The notes beneath the pieces were generated by a model. The model had not been told where the DNA came from. It was given only the letters and a program-made list of their open reading frames with translations, and searched no databases. This document shows positions 51,383 through 60,328 of a stretch of DNA of 64,000 bases, in pieces. A program made the position numbers and the translations under genes. How positions within the stretch are numbered: position 1 is the first letter of the stretch; each line of letters starts with the position of its first letter. The stretch is from Citrobacter amalonaticus (GTDB lineage: Bacteria; Pseudomonadota; Gammaproteobacteria; Enterobacterales; Enterobacteriaceae): contig NZ_PQMB01000001.1 in assembly GCF_002918555.1 (NCBI RefSeq), positions 87 through 64,086 of the forward strand. Reading direction: 5' to 3'.

Positions 51383-51796
51383 ATGAGCGAAGCACTTAAA
51401 ATTCTGAACAACATCCGTACTCTTCGTGCGCAGGCAAGAGAATGCACCCTTGAAACGCTTGAAGAAATGCTGGAAAAATTAGAAGTTGTTGTTAACGAAC
51501 GTCGTGAAGAAGAAAGCGCGGCGGCCGCTGAAGTTGAAGAGCGCACTCGTAAACTGCAACAATATCGTGAAATGCTGATTGCTGACGGTATTGACCCGAA
51601 TGAACTGCTGAATAGCATGGCTGCAGTTAAATCTGGTACCAAAGCGAAGCGCGCAGCACGTCCGGCTAAATATAGCTACGTTGACGAAAACGGTGAAACT
51701 AAAACCTGGACTGGCCAGGGTCGTACACCGGCTGTGATCAAAAAAGCGATGGAAGAGCAAGGTAAACAACTGGACGATTTCCTGATCAAGGAATAA
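51383..51796 (+). CDS. hns: H-NS, nucleoid-associated gene silencer
   Basis: A 137-residue protein, identical in layout to E. coli H-NS. Residues 1-83 form the coiled-coil oligomerisation part ([22 protein letters not shown] and following), and the C-terminal DNA-binding domain (from about 90) contains the AT-hook-like [15 protein letters not shown] that enters the minor groove. It silences AT-rich, often horizontally acquired genes, which may include the accessory island at 33.9-36.7 kb. It is followed by an intrinsic terminator. Confidence 0.98.
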   Translation: MSEALKILNNIRTLRAQARECTLETLEEMLEKLEVVVNERREEESAAAAEVEERTRKLQQYREMLIADGIDPNELLNSMAAVKSGTKAKRAARPAKYSYVDENGETKTWTGQGRTPAVIKKAMEEQGKQLDDFLIKE

Positions 51797-51816
51797 TCCG
51801 TAATTAGTTTGCTTAC

Positions 51817-51843
51817 AATCCCGCCACTGGCGGGATTTTTTTT
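51817..51843 (+). terminator. hns terminator
   Basis: AATCCCGCC and GGCGGGATT form a stem around ACT, followed by eight T, 21 bases after the hns stop. Confidence 0.9.
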
Positions 51844-51880
51844 GTCGCTTATCAGGCGACCTCCCCCATCAGAGTTATGC

Positions 51881-51914
51881 AAAAAAAAACGGCGCTGAGC
51901 TAACAGCACCGTTA
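51881..51914 (-). terminator. galU terminator
   Basis: On the minus strand AACGGTGCTG and CAGCGCCGTT form an imperfect stem around TTAGCT, followed by nine T. It lies 25 bases beyond the galU stop. Confidence 0.75.
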
Positions 51915-51938
51915 CACAAAAAAAATTATAACGTACGG

Positions 51939-52847
51939 TTACTTCTTAATACCCATCTCTTCTTCGAGCCAGGCCTTAAATTCGTTGCCAAGCGTATTAT
52001 GACGAATGCCGTATTCCACGAAAGCCTGCATGTAACCTAATTTATTACCGCAGTCGTGGCTTTTCCCTTTCATATGATAAGCTTCAACCGTTTCTTTTTC
52101 GATCAGCATATCAATCGCATCAGTTAACTGAATTTCATCCCCGGCGCCCGGAGGGGTTTTCGCCAGCAGAGGCCAGATATCTGCACTAAGAACATAACGC
52201 CCCACTACCGCAAGGTTTGAAGGCGCGACATCGGCTTTCGGCTTTTCAACAACGCCAACCATTGGCACACTCTCACCCGGTGCAAGCTCAACGCCTTTGC
52301 AATCCACAACGCCATAGGCGGTGACGTCTTCAACCGGTTCCACCATAATCTGGCTACAGCCTGTCTCGTCGAAACGACGAATCATTTCAGCAAGGTTATC
52401 GCGGGATAAATCAGATTCATATTCATCAAGAATTACGTCAGGAAGAATAACGGCGACTGGCTCATCCCCCATAACCGGATGCGCGCACAGAACGGCATGA
52501 CCCAGACCTTTTGCCAGCCCCTGGCGCACTTGCATAATAGTTACGTGCGGTGGGCAAATGGATTGTACTTCTTCGAGAAGCTGACGCTTAACGCGTTTTT
52601 CCAGCATTGCTTCCAGTTCAAAACTGGTATCAAAGTGGTTTTCGATGGAGTTTTTCGAAGAGTGAGTTACCAGCACAATTTCAGTGATGCCAGCAGCAAT
52701 ACATTCGTTCACGACGTACTGAATTAATGGCTTATCAACCAGCGGCAGCATCTCTTTCGGGATGGCTTTCGTTGCCGGCAACATCCTGGTTCCTAATCCC
52801 GCTACCGGGATAACGGCTTTTTTGACTTTCGAGTTAATGGCAGCCAT
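51939..52847 (-). CDS. galU: GalU, UTP-glucose-1-phosphate uridylyltransferase
   Basis: A 302-residue enzyme that makes UDP-glucose for LPS core, trehalose, and galactose metabolism. The nucleotidyl-transferase motif [19 protein letters not shown] is at residues 17-35, and the sugar-binding [21 protein letters not shown] is near residue 205. The ATG at 52847 follows AGGAG. Length equals E. coli GalU. Confidence 0.98.
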   Translation of the reverse strand: MAAINSKVKKAVIPVAGLGTRMLPATKAIPKEMLPLVDKPLIQYVVNECIAAGITEIVLVTHSSKNSIENHFDTSFELEAMLEKRVKRQLLEEVQSICPPHVTIMQVRQGLAKGLGHAVLCAHPVMGDEPVAVILPDVILDEYESDLSRDNLAEMIRRFDETGCSQIMVEPVEDVTAYGVVDCKGVELAPGESVPMVGVVEKPKADVAPSNLAVVGRYVLSADIWPLLAKTPPGAGDEIQLTDAIDMLIEKETVEAYHMKGKSHDCGNKLGYMQAFVEYGIRHNTLGNEFKAWLEEEMGIKK

Positions 52848-53049
52848 TTAAATTCTCCTGGACTGTTCATGTATTGAACGTGTTCATCAATCTGTATCGC
52901 ATCCGAGTATATCAGCACTGACATCAGCTCCAGGACTGAAAAGGACGCGCGTTGGTATAATTAAGACAAATACGTATAAATCTGGAGCCGATGGTAACAC
53001 TGGCAGAGAAAACAAGGGTAAGGCAATTTATCGCCCTCCTCTCGTTTGT

Positions 53050-54063
53050 TCATTCCGCAGACAGCATCAGACGAAGACGCCCTCCGGCTCCCCAAATTTG
53101 GCACTGCCAGGACTCGCAGCGCTGGCTTAATTGATTAAGGTAAGTATTGCCTAATGTCCCCAGCGGTACTCCATTGCTGATTTGAACATTATGGGTTCCC
53201 GTATTTAATGTGGCGTTCAACCCGGCAGAAACCAGAATCAGATTCTTTAACCCGCTGTGATAATAACCAACTAATAGTGGGAATTGCCCCGGTAAATTGG
53301 CCTGCCTGAGCAGATGGTTAACCTGTTTCAATAATGCGTCCAACTCAGGTAAACGCTGATTCTGGTGCGCAAGCTGCTCCTGCAACAAACCATTAAATAA
53401 CGCCCGCAGCAACAACGCAGCCAGAACGCCATTATCCCCGGCTCGCGTAACATCCAGACAATAAAAGGCGAGGTCGTTATCGGACAGGGGTGCGATATCA
53501 AGAACCAACCCCGGCTTATCAGCGGCGACAAGCTGGCGATAATTTACCCGACAATGTGAAATAACCTGCTGGACTGGCGGCTGTAACTCCTGCAGTAATT
53601 TTGCCGCCGCCGCAGGATTATCGACCATCGCATCCCAGTCGCGAAAAAGACGTTCTTCTTCCTCAACTCTGGAATTAAACATGTTCGGATAAAGACAGGC
53701 AAAAACGGTTTCCCGAAGCCTGTTAAGATCCTTCACCGGCTTCAGCAGAACATCTTCAACTCCCAGACGCAGCGCCTTCGCGATGTCCGCCATATTTTCT
53801 GTCGCGGAGATCACCAGAATTGGCGTCCGATCGCCACGATTGCGCAAATGCTCCACCAGCTCAAGGCCGTTCATCACAGGCATCGCCAGATCGCAAATCA
53901 TCAGATCAGGGACAAAATCCGCTAATACTTCCAGCGCCTCCAGTCCGTTTGTCGCCTGTGCTGTTATCGCTCCCAATGAGGAAAACCACGAATCCAGAAG
54001 CGAGCGAAACACCGGCTCATCTTCAACAATAAGAATCTGTTTTCCAACCAATGGCTGCGTCAT
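53050..54063 (-). CDS. rssB: RssB, response-regulator adaptor for RpoS degradation
   Basis: A 337-residue protein. The N-terminal receiver domain has the acidic pocket (VEDE) and the phosphoacceptor Asp58 in LMICDLAMPVMNG, followed by a linker and a PP2C-like C-terminal domain without the metal residues. RssB delivers sigma-S to the ClpXP protease during growth. It is downstream of rssA, the conserved rssAB order. Confidence 0.96.
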   Translation of the reverse strand: MTQPLVGKQILIVEDEPVFRSLLDSWFSSLGAITAQATNGLEALEVLADFVPDLMICDLAMPVMNGLELVEHLRNRGDRTPILVISATENMADIAKALRLGVEDVLLKPVKDLNRLRETVFACLYPNMFNSRVEEEERLFRDWDAMVDNPAAAAKLLQELQPPVQQVISHCRVNYRQLVAADKPGLVLDIAPLSDNDLAFYCLDVTRAGDNGVLAALLLRALFNGLLQEQLAHQNQRLPELDALLKQVNHLLRQANLPGQFPLLVGYYHSGLKNLILVSAGLNATLNTGTHNVQISNGVPLGTLGNTYLNQLSQRCESWQCQIWGAGGRLRLMLSAE

Positions 54064-54154
54064 GTTCTCTCCCCTGACTGGCTTTAATCAATAGTGGCAC
54101 GCTATTGCCACCCTCGCCTGTCAGAATTTGCTTAAGTGTGCATTTAAAGGTGCG

Positions 54155-55063
54155 TCAAACGTCGGTACGTACCAGAGGTAAGAGTTCGTCCATCTTTTTC
54201 TCTACCGCCAGTTGGCCTGCCGCAATCGCGGCGTCGGCACGATGAAAATCCAGAGTAGAGATCTGCGGACAAAACGGTTGAATCAGAATATCAGGGGGAT
54301 CGCCAGCCATACGGTTACGTTTAAGCCGATTTTCCAGAACCTGAATCGAGGTCGTCATGATTTCCATCGCCGTTGGCGGGGTCGCGACGCGACGCGCGGC
54401 AATATTGCCGAGACGCTCCTTTAACCGCGCGCGCCAGGACAATCCCTCACCATCGTTTTCGGGGCTGTCATCACTGACATTCAGAGAGAGCAAATCTTGC
54501 TGCATCAGATGAGCGTCGTGCTGCAAATCAACCGCAATCACGATATCCGCCCCTAAAGCCCTGGTCAGCGATATCGGAACCGGATTGACAACACCACCAT
54601 CCACCAGCCAGTAACCATTATGGCCAACGGGGGACATTAAACCTGGAATACTACAGGAAGCACGAACGGCAAGATGCAGATCGCCTTCGGTAAACCACAG
54701 TTCACGACCGGTGCTCAGATTCGTTGCTACCGTGGCAAAACGTCGGGAACATTGTTCAATTTCGCCTACCGGCATAATTTCACGATACTGATTGAAGACC
54801 CGCTCGCCGCGAAGCAAACCGCCCCTGCGCCAGGAGAGATCCATCAACCGCAGAACATCCCAGTAGCTGAATGAACAGACCCACTCTTCAAGAGCGGGTA
54901 ATTTGTTACAGGCATAAGCCGCTCCCACCAATGAACCAATGGAACAGCCTGCAACAATATCAATGTCAATGCCCATATGTTTCAGGGCCTTGATAACACC
55001 AATATGCGACCAGCCGCGAGCAGCACCGGAACCTAGCGCCAGCCCTATTTTTATTTTTCTCAT
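54155..55063 (-). CDS. rssA: RssA, patatin-like phospholipase-family protein
   Basis: A 302-residue patatin-family protein. The oxyanion loop GLALGSGAARGWSHIG begins at about residue 7, the nucleophile elbow is GCSIG near residue 42, and the second catalytic residue is Asp in DGGVVNP near residue 155. The physiological substrate is unknown. I chose the ATG at 55063 (MRKIKIGLALG); an in-frame ATG at 55096 would add 11 residues. Confidence 0.94.
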   Translation of the reverse strand: MRKIKIGLALGSGAARGWSHIGVIKALKHMGIDIDIVAGCSIGSLVGAAYACNKLPALEEWVCSFSYWDVLRLMDLSWRRGGLLRGERVFNQYREIMPVGEIEQCSRRFATVATNLSTGRELWFTEGDLHLAVRASCSIPGLMSPVGHNGYWLVDGGVVNPVPISLTRALGADIVIAVDLQHDAHLMQQDLLSLNVSDDSPENDGEGLSWRARLKERLGNIAARRVATPPTAMEIMTTSIQVLENRLKRNRMAGDPPDILIQPFCPQISTLDFHRADAAIAAGQLAVEKKMDELLPLVRTDV

Positions 55064-55175
55064 TTTCCCTGCAAACTTCCCCTGGCTCGCGGACATGGCA
55101 ACATCGCCCCCGCTCAGTTAACATAGTGCTACCCAGGCGACTTATACGCCTTTTTTTATTTCAGGAAGATGATTT

Positions 55176-55631
55176 GTGTCTCAGCTTTGTCCCTGTGGTA
55201 GCGCTGTCGAGTATAGCCTATGTTGCTACCGTTATGTGTCTGGTGAACAAGTAGCGCCCGATCCGTCACACCTCATGCGTTCTCGCTACAGCGCTTTTGT
55301 GATGAAAGACGCAAATTACTTAATCAGGACCTGGCATCCGAGCTGTAATGCTGGTGCCTTCCGCGATGATATTATTGCTGGTTTCGCCCATACCGAATGG
55401 CTGGGATTATCCATTTTTGAACATGCCACTTCTGAAAAAGAAGCGACCGGATACGTCAGCTTTGTCGCCCGCTTTCGCGAGCAGGGTAAAACCGGCGCAA
55501 TCATTGAACGTTCTCGTTTTTTAAAAGAAAACGGTGAGTGGTACTATATTGACGGAACACGCCCGCAGTTTGGACGAAACGATCCCTGCCCTTGCCGGTC
55601 AGGTAAAAAATTTAAAAAGTGCTGCGGCTAG
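55176..55631 (+). CDS. ychJ: YchJ, SEC-C motif protein
   Basis: A 151-residue protein with a zinc-binding motif at each end: [13 protein letters not shown] near residue 5 and [13 protein letters not shown] at the C-terminus. The middle is a cystatin-like NTF2-type domain. The second motif has Arg where the family has Gly (CPCGSG). Translation starts at the GTG at 55176. The function is unknown; it overlaps nothing and purU follows after 50 bases. Confidence 0.92.
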   Translation: MSQLCPCGSAVEYSLCCYRYVSGEQVAPDPSHLMRSRYSAFVMKDANYLIRTWHPSCNAGAFRDDIIAGFAHTEWLGLSIFEHATSEKEATGYVSFVARFREQGKTGAIIERSRFLKENGEWYYIDGTRPQFGRNDPCPCRSGKKFKKCCG

Positions 55632-55681
55632 TCAATGACCGACGGTACTTAGCAAACACTCTCAACAGGATCCCCCTTGCA

Positions 55682-56524
55682 ATGCATGCACTACAACGAA
55701 AAGTTCTGCGCACTATCTGCCCTGACCAGAAAGGTTTGATCGCGCGTATTACCAATATTTGCTACAAGCACGAACTGAACATCGTGCAGAACAATGAATT
55801 TGTTGACCATCGTACCGGACGCTTTTTTATGCGTACCGAACTGGAAGGCATTTTCAATGATTCCACTCTGTTGGCCGATCTGGACAGTGCATTACCGGAA
55901 GGATCGATTCGCGAGTTGAATCCGGCCGGCCGTCGCCGCGTGGTGATACTGGTCACTAAAGAAGCTCACTGTCTTGGCGACCTGTTGATGAAAGCCAACT
56001 ACGGGGGACTTGATGTAGAAATCGCCGCCGTTATTGGCAACCATGAAACCCTGCGCTCGCTGGTGGAACGTTTTGAAATTCCTTTCGAACTGGTGAGCCA
56101 TGAAGGACTCACCCGTGAAGAACACGATCGGCAGATGGCGGATGCCATTGATGCGCATCAGCCTGATTACGTGGTGCTGGCGAAATATATGCGCGTTCTG
56201 ACGCCAGAGTTTGTGAAGCGATTCCCGAACAAGATTATCAATATTCACCATTCGTTCCTGCCCGCTTTTATCGGTGCCCGTCCATATCATCAGGCCTATG
56301 AGCGCGGCGTTAAAATAATTGGCGCAACGGCGCACTATGTGAATGACAATCTGGATGAAGGCCCAATCATCATGCAGGATGTGATTCATGTGGATCATAC
56401 CTACACGGCAGAAGATATGATGCGCGCAGGCCGCGACGTTGAAAAGAACGTGTTGAGCCGCGCCCTGTATCAGGTGCTGGCGCAGCGCGTATTTGTCTAC
56501 GGCAACCGAACGATTATTCTTTAA
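55682..56524 (+). CDS. purU: PurU, formyltetrahydrofolate deformylase
   Basis: A 280-residue enzyme that releases formate from 10-formyl-THF to supply PurT and balance one-carbon pools. An N-terminal ACT domain (residues 5-80, LRTICPDQKGLIARI) precedes the formyltransferase fold with INIHHSFLPAFIGARPYHQA and ATAHYVNDNLDEGPII, which carry the catalytic Asn/His/Asp. The ATG at 55682 (MHALQRKVLR) gives the family length; the upstream frame is inside ychJ or non-conserved. Confidence 0.97.
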   Translation: MHALQRKVLRTICPDQKGLIARITNICYKHELNIVQNNEFVDHRTGRFFMRTELEGIFNDSTLLADLDSALPEGSIRELNPAGRRRVVILVTKEAHCLGDLLMKANYGGLDVEIAAVIGNHETLRSLVERFEIPFELVSHEGLTREEHDRQMADAIDAHQPDYVVLAKYMRVLTPEFVKRFPNKIINIHHSFLPAFIGARPYHQAYERGVKIIGATAHYVNDNLDEGPIIMQDVIHVDHTYTAEDMMRAGRDVEKNVLSRALYQVLAQRVFVYGNRTIIL

Positions 56525-56605
56525 TCGACAGATAAATGAATTGGTTACCTTTACATCTTTACGCGTAAAAATCAGGCAACCAGTGTATTTTTATCAACGG
56601 AATAC

Positions 56606-56633
56606 TTTACAGTGGCGCGTCATTTGATATGAT
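56606..56633 (+). promoter_or_regulatory. tyrT promoter with GC-rich discriminator
   Basis: TTTACA at 56606-56611 and TATGAT at 56628-56633 are spaced by 16 bases and followed by the discriminator GCGCCCCGC, the same as the well studied E. coli tyrT promoter. The GC-rich discriminator makes it sensitive to ppGpp/DksA and supercoiling. Fis sites would lie upstream. Confidence 0.92.
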
Positions 56634-56683
56634 GCGCCCCGCTTCCCAAAAGGAAGCCGACAAATCAATTAGCATTACCCCGT

Positions 56684-56768
<85 letters not shown>

Positions 56769-56804
56769 ATATTTCGCATTACTTCTACAATTTGAATTAC
56801 CCCT

Positions 56805-56889
<85 letters not shown>

Positions 56890-57066
56890 TCTCTATCTGT
56901 TGCACTCCAGCCAAATCACTCTCCTGTTCTCTCTATTCTGCCCATGTGGGGAAGGATGAGAAGCTTCGACTAAGGTTCGATTCGAGCGCCAGCGAGAAAG
57001 CGTTGCCGCAGGCAACGACCCGAAGGGCGAGGCGCTATGCGCCGAGTAATCCTTCCCCCACCACCA
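56890..57066 (+). repeat. rtT-type tyrT repeat, unit 1
   Basis: A unit of 177 bases running from just after tRNA-Tyr to a second copy of the tRNA 3' end (AATCCTTCCCCCACCACCA). In E. coli a 178-bp repeat at the same place yields the rtT RNA and encodes the protamine-like Tpr peptide. Here the same sequence features are seen: GATTCGAGCGCCAGCGAGAA and a GCCGCAGGCAACG hairpin. Confidence 0.88.
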
Positions 57067-57244
57067 TCTCTTATCTGTTGCACCCCAGTTAAATCACTCT
57101 CCTGTTCTCTCTATTCTGCCCATGTGGGGAAGGATGAGAAGCTTCGACTAAGGTTCGATTCGAGCGCCAGCGAGAAAGCGTTGCCGCAGGCAACGACCCG
57201 AAGGGCGAGGCGCTATGCGCCGAGTAATCCTTCCCCCACCACCA
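57067..57244 (+). repeat. rtT-type tyrT repeat, unit 2
   Basis: The second unit is 178 bases and differs from the first at only a few positions near its start (one extra T and two substitutions visible). It again ends with a copy of the tRNA-Tyr 3' end. After 57244 the repeat stops within a few bases, so two units are present. Confidence 0.88.
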
Positions 57245-57327
57245 TCACCTCATATAGCACCAGCATCCAATCCATCTGTAATGCCCCATACCCTACCCTC
57301 GATCAAGCCTCAATTCGGGTCGGCAAT

Positions 57328-57362
57328 TTGCCTGATGCGCTATGTTTATCCGGCATTAGTCG
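57328..57362. repeat. Degenerate REP-like palindrome
   Basis: GCCTGATGCGCTATG followed by TTATCCGGCATTAG resembles the REP pattern (GCCGGATGCG...TTATCCGGCCTAC) with an imperfect stem. It lies between the tyrT repeats and the narI terminator. Confidence 0.5.
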
Positions 57363-57363
57363 T

Positions 57364-57388
57364 AAAAAAACCCTGCCGGAGCAGGGTT
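57364..57388 (-). terminator. narGHJI terminator
   Basis: On the minus strand AACCCTG and CAGGGTT form a stem around CTCCGG, followed by seven T. It lies 20 bases beyond the narI stop. Confidence 0.88.
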
Positions 57389-57408
57389 CAGCAACACGCA
57401 ACGTCGTC

Positions 57409-58086
57409 TTAGCGACGGGCGCGTACGACCTGATACTTACGCGTCAGATATTCGACCGGCGCGCTCCAGATGTGTACCAGACGGGAGAACGGGAACAGCA
57501 GAAACAAGGTCATCCCCAGAACCAGGTGCAGTCGGAAAATAAACGCAACGCCCTCGAGATGCCCGGACGCGCCACCGTGGAAGGTGACCACAGACTGCGC
57601 CCAACCTACCAGTTTCATCATCTCGCTGCCGTCCATATGCTGAGCCGAGAACGGAATAGTCAGCAGTCCCAGCGCGCACTGGATCACCAGCAGAGAGAGA
57701 ATCAGGATATCTGCCCCGGTCGTGGTGGCTCGTACGCGTGGGCTGAACAGACGGCGCTTCAGCAGCAAGATCCCCCCCACCAGCGTCATTACGCCACAGG
57801 TGCCACCCGCAATCATCGCCATCTTCTGCTTCACGTCAACGGGCAGAAAAGCCTCATACATCCAGTGCGGCGTCAGCATTCCCAGAAAATGACCGGCGAA
57901 AATACCTAAAATCCCAAAGTGGAACAGGTTGGAAGCCAGATTCATTCCTTTGCGATCCAGCATCTGGCTGGAGGCCGCACGCCAGGTGTACTGACCATAG
58001 TCATAACGCAGCCAGCTACCAATCAGAAATACCGAGCCCGCAATATAGGGATAGATGTCAAAGAAGAACATGTTAAGGAAGTGCAT
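57409..58086 (-). CDS. narI: NarI, nitrate reductase A gamma subunit (cytochrome b)
   Basis: A 225-residue inner-membrane di-heme cytochrome b with five helices. The heme ligands seen are His56 in LFHFGIL and His66 in AGHFLGM, and the second pair lies near residues 187 and 205 in [21 protein letters not shown]. It oxidises quinol and passes electrons to NarH. It overlaps narJ by one base. Confidence 0.97.
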   Translation of the reverse strand: MHFLNMFFFDIYPYIAGSVFLIGSWLRYDYGQYTWRAASSQMLDRKGMNLASNLFHFGILGIFAGHFLGMLTPHWMYEAFLPVDVKQKMAMIAGGTCGVMTLVGGILLLKRRLFSPRVRATTTGADILILSLLVIQCALGLLTIPFSAQHMDGSEMMKLVGWAQSVVTFHGGASGHLEGVAFIFRLHLVLGMTLFLLFPFSRLVHIWSAPVEYLTRKYQVVRARR

Positions 58087-58796
58087 TAGTGCTGTCCTCC
58101 GTTGGTGATATTCAGGTATTGCGGTGCAACGGCCCCGGCAAAACGACGCTGGTGAGCAGAGATTTCAGACTCGCCGCAGCCCTGATCGGCAAAGAATTTC
58201 ACCTGCTCTTCTTCCCAGACCGCATCGAGGGCCTGAGGCGTATCATCGCGGACTTCATCCGCAATTTTTTCTGCCACTTTGTCACTGTCGATAGCGGTAT
58301 TGGCCAGCTTCAGCAGCAGGTTGAACAGCACTGCGTAACCGCTTTCACGCTGTTGCAGGCGCGCGCTGAGTAACGCCAGAATCGGCGCGATATCCTGCAA
58401 ACCGCCCAGCGCTTCATTTTTCGGCAGTTGCGCCAGATACTCCAGGTACAGCGGCAGATGGTCCGGCAGCTCACGGCTGTCGAGCTGTAAACCGTGCTGC
58501 TCATACTGAGCCATCAGGTTAACCATCGCCTGGCCGCGATCGCGGGATTCACCGTGTACGTGTTCAAACAACAGCAGAGACGTCGCACGACCACGGTCGA
58601 AAAGCTCGCTGTAGCGTGCCTGAACGTCCAGCATGTCCTGCGCGGTTAAATCACGCAGGAAGATCCCCAGAGCATGGGCATCTTCTTTTTCCAGGTTTTC
58701 AGATGACGCGAGTGCATCGAAAAGTTCCTGCTGATGCTGCCACAAGGCAGCATCCGGGTACTCGAGCAGACGCGAAACAATGACAAGTTCAATCAT
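58086..58796 (-). CDS. narJ: NarJ, nitrate reductase A assembly chaperone
   Basis: A 236-residue cytoplasmic chaperone of the TorD/NarJ type that holds apo-NarG until the molybdenum cofactor and iron-sulfur clusters are inserted. It is acidic and helical, without membrane segments. It overlaps narH by 4 bases and narI by 1. Confidence 0.97.
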   Translation of the reverse strand: MIELVIVSRLLEYPDAALWQHQQELFDALASSENLEKEDAHALGIFLRDLTAQDMLDVQARYSELFDRGRATSLLLFEHVHGESRDRGQAMVNLMAQYEQHGLQLDSRELPDHLPLYLEYLAQLPKNEALGGLQDIAPILALLSARLQQRESGYAVLFNLLLKLANTAIDSDKVAEKIADEVRDDTPQALDAVWEEEQVKFFADQGCGESEISAHQRRFAGAVAPQYLNITNGGQH

Positions 58797-60328
58797 TGGT
58801 GCGGCTCCGTTTTGCTGGTTACATCGACAGCGTCGATGCGGCGGCTGTTGAACAGGTTAAATTGGCTATCAGAACCGTGGCAGCCGTCACCGAAGGTAAA
58901 GCCACAACCGCTTTTTTCCGGGAACGCATCACGCGCCAGTTCACGGTGGCTGCCCGGTACCACGAAACGATCTTCGTAGTTGGCAATCGCCAGATAACGA
59001 TACATCTCCTGCGCCTGCGCTTCGCTCACCCCCACCTCTTCCAGCGCACGGGTGTCAATTTTACCGTCAACGGTTTCCGCACGTTTGTAGTGGCGCATGG
59101 CGAGCATACGTTTCAGCGCCAACAGTACCGGCTGCGTGTCCCCTGCGGTCAGGAGGTTTGCCAGGTACTGTACCGGAATACGCAGGCTGTCCACGTCCGG
59201 CAGAATACCGTTACTGCCCAGCTCGCCTGCATCTGCCGCAGACTGGATCGGTGACAGCGGCGGCACGTACCAGACCATCGGTAAAGTGCGATATTCCGGG
59301 TGCAGCGGCAGCGCCAGCTTCCAGTCCATCGCCATTTTGTAAACCGGTGACTGCTGTGCGGCATCAATGACGCTCAGCGGAATACCATCTTTCAGCGCCT
59401 GTTCAATAACGGCCGGATCGCTGGGATCGAGGAACACGTCCAGTTGACGCTGGTACAGATCTTTCTCGTTCTCAGTGCTGGCTGCGCTTTCAATGGCATC
59501 AGCGTCGTACAGCAGCACGCCGAGGTAACGGATACGTCCCACGCAGGTTTCGGAGCACACGGTCGGCTGACCCGCTTCGATACGCGGATAGCAGAAAATG
59601 CACTTCTCAGATTTCCCGCTTTTCCAGTTGAAGTAGATCTTCTTGTACGGGCAACCGGTGATGCACATGCGCCAGCCGCGGCATTTGTCCTGGTCGATCA
59701 GGACGATGCCATCCTCTTCACGCTTGTAGATAGCGCCGCTTGGGCAGGTTGCCACACATGCCGGATTAAGACAGTGCTCACACAGGCGCGGCAGATACAT
59801 CATGAAGGTGTTTTCGAACTGGCCGTACATCGCCTTCTGCATGTTCTCGAAGTTCTGGTCTTTGGCGCGTTTTTCAAACTCGCCGCCCAGAATCTCCTCC
59901 CAGTTCGGACCGCTGGTGATTTTATCCATCCGCTTACCGGTAATCAGGGAACGCGGACGGGCAATCGGCTGATGCTTGCTTTCCGGCGCGGTATGCAGGT
60001 TCTGGTAGTCGTAATCAAACGGTTCGTAATAATCATCAATACCCGGCAGATGTGGGTTAGCGAAGATTTTACCGAGTAGCATCGCGCGGTTGCCCATGCG
60101 CGGCTGCAGCTTACCGTTGATTTTACGGATCCAGCCGCCCTTCCATTTTTCCTGGTTTTCCCAGTCATTCGGAAAACCAACGCCGGGTTTACTTTCCACG
60201 TTGTTAAACCAGGCGTATTCCATACCTTCACGGCTGGTCCAGACGTTTTTACAGGTCACTGAACAGGTGTGGCAGCCGATGCACTTATCAAGATTCAGCA
60301 CCATGCCGACTTGTGAACGAATTTTCAT
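58793..60328 (-). CDS. narH: NarH, nitrate reductase A beta subunit
   Basis: A 511-residue electron-transfer subunit. Four cysteine clusters are visible: CIGCHTCSVTC near residue 16, CEHCLNPACVATCPSG, CRGWRMCITGCPYKK and CIFCYPRIEAGQPTVCSETC. In the third, Trp (GW) replaces the Cys of a 4Fe centre and gives the known 3Fe-4S cluster. It passes electrons from NarI to NarG. It overlaps narG by 4 bases. Confidence 0.98.
   Translation of the reverse strand: MKIRSQVGMVLNLDKCIGCHTCSVTCKNVWTSREGMEYAWFNNVESKPGVGFPNDWENQEKWKGGWIRKINGKLQPRMGNRAMLLGKIFANPHLPGIDDYYEPFDYDYQNLHTAPESKHQPIARPRSLITGKRMDKITSGPNWEEILGGEFEKRAKDQNFENMQKAMYGQFENTFMMYLPRLCEHCLNPACVATCPSGAIYKREEDGIVLIDQDKCRGWRMCITGCPYKKIYFNWKSGKSEKCIFCYPRIEAGQPTVCSETCVGRIRYLGVLLYDADAIESAASTENEKDLYQRQLDVFLDPSDPAVIEQALKDGIPLSVIDAAQQSPVYKMAMDWKLALPLHPEYRTLPMVWYVPPLSPIQSAADAGELGSNGILPDVDSLRIPVQYLANLLTAGDTQPVLLALKRMLAMRHYKRAETVDGKIDTRALEEVGVSEAQAQEMYRYLAIANYEDRFVVPGSHRELARDAFPEKSGCGFTFGDGCHGSDSQFNLFNSRRIDAVDVTSKTEPHQ

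Noticed and set aside
57037-57909. Open frame of 290 codons running from the tyrT repeats into narI
   Set aside because: It spans the repeats, a terminator and the antisense of narI; not a plausible gene. The part inside the repeats may correspond to the E. coli Tpr peptide, but I cannot support its start.
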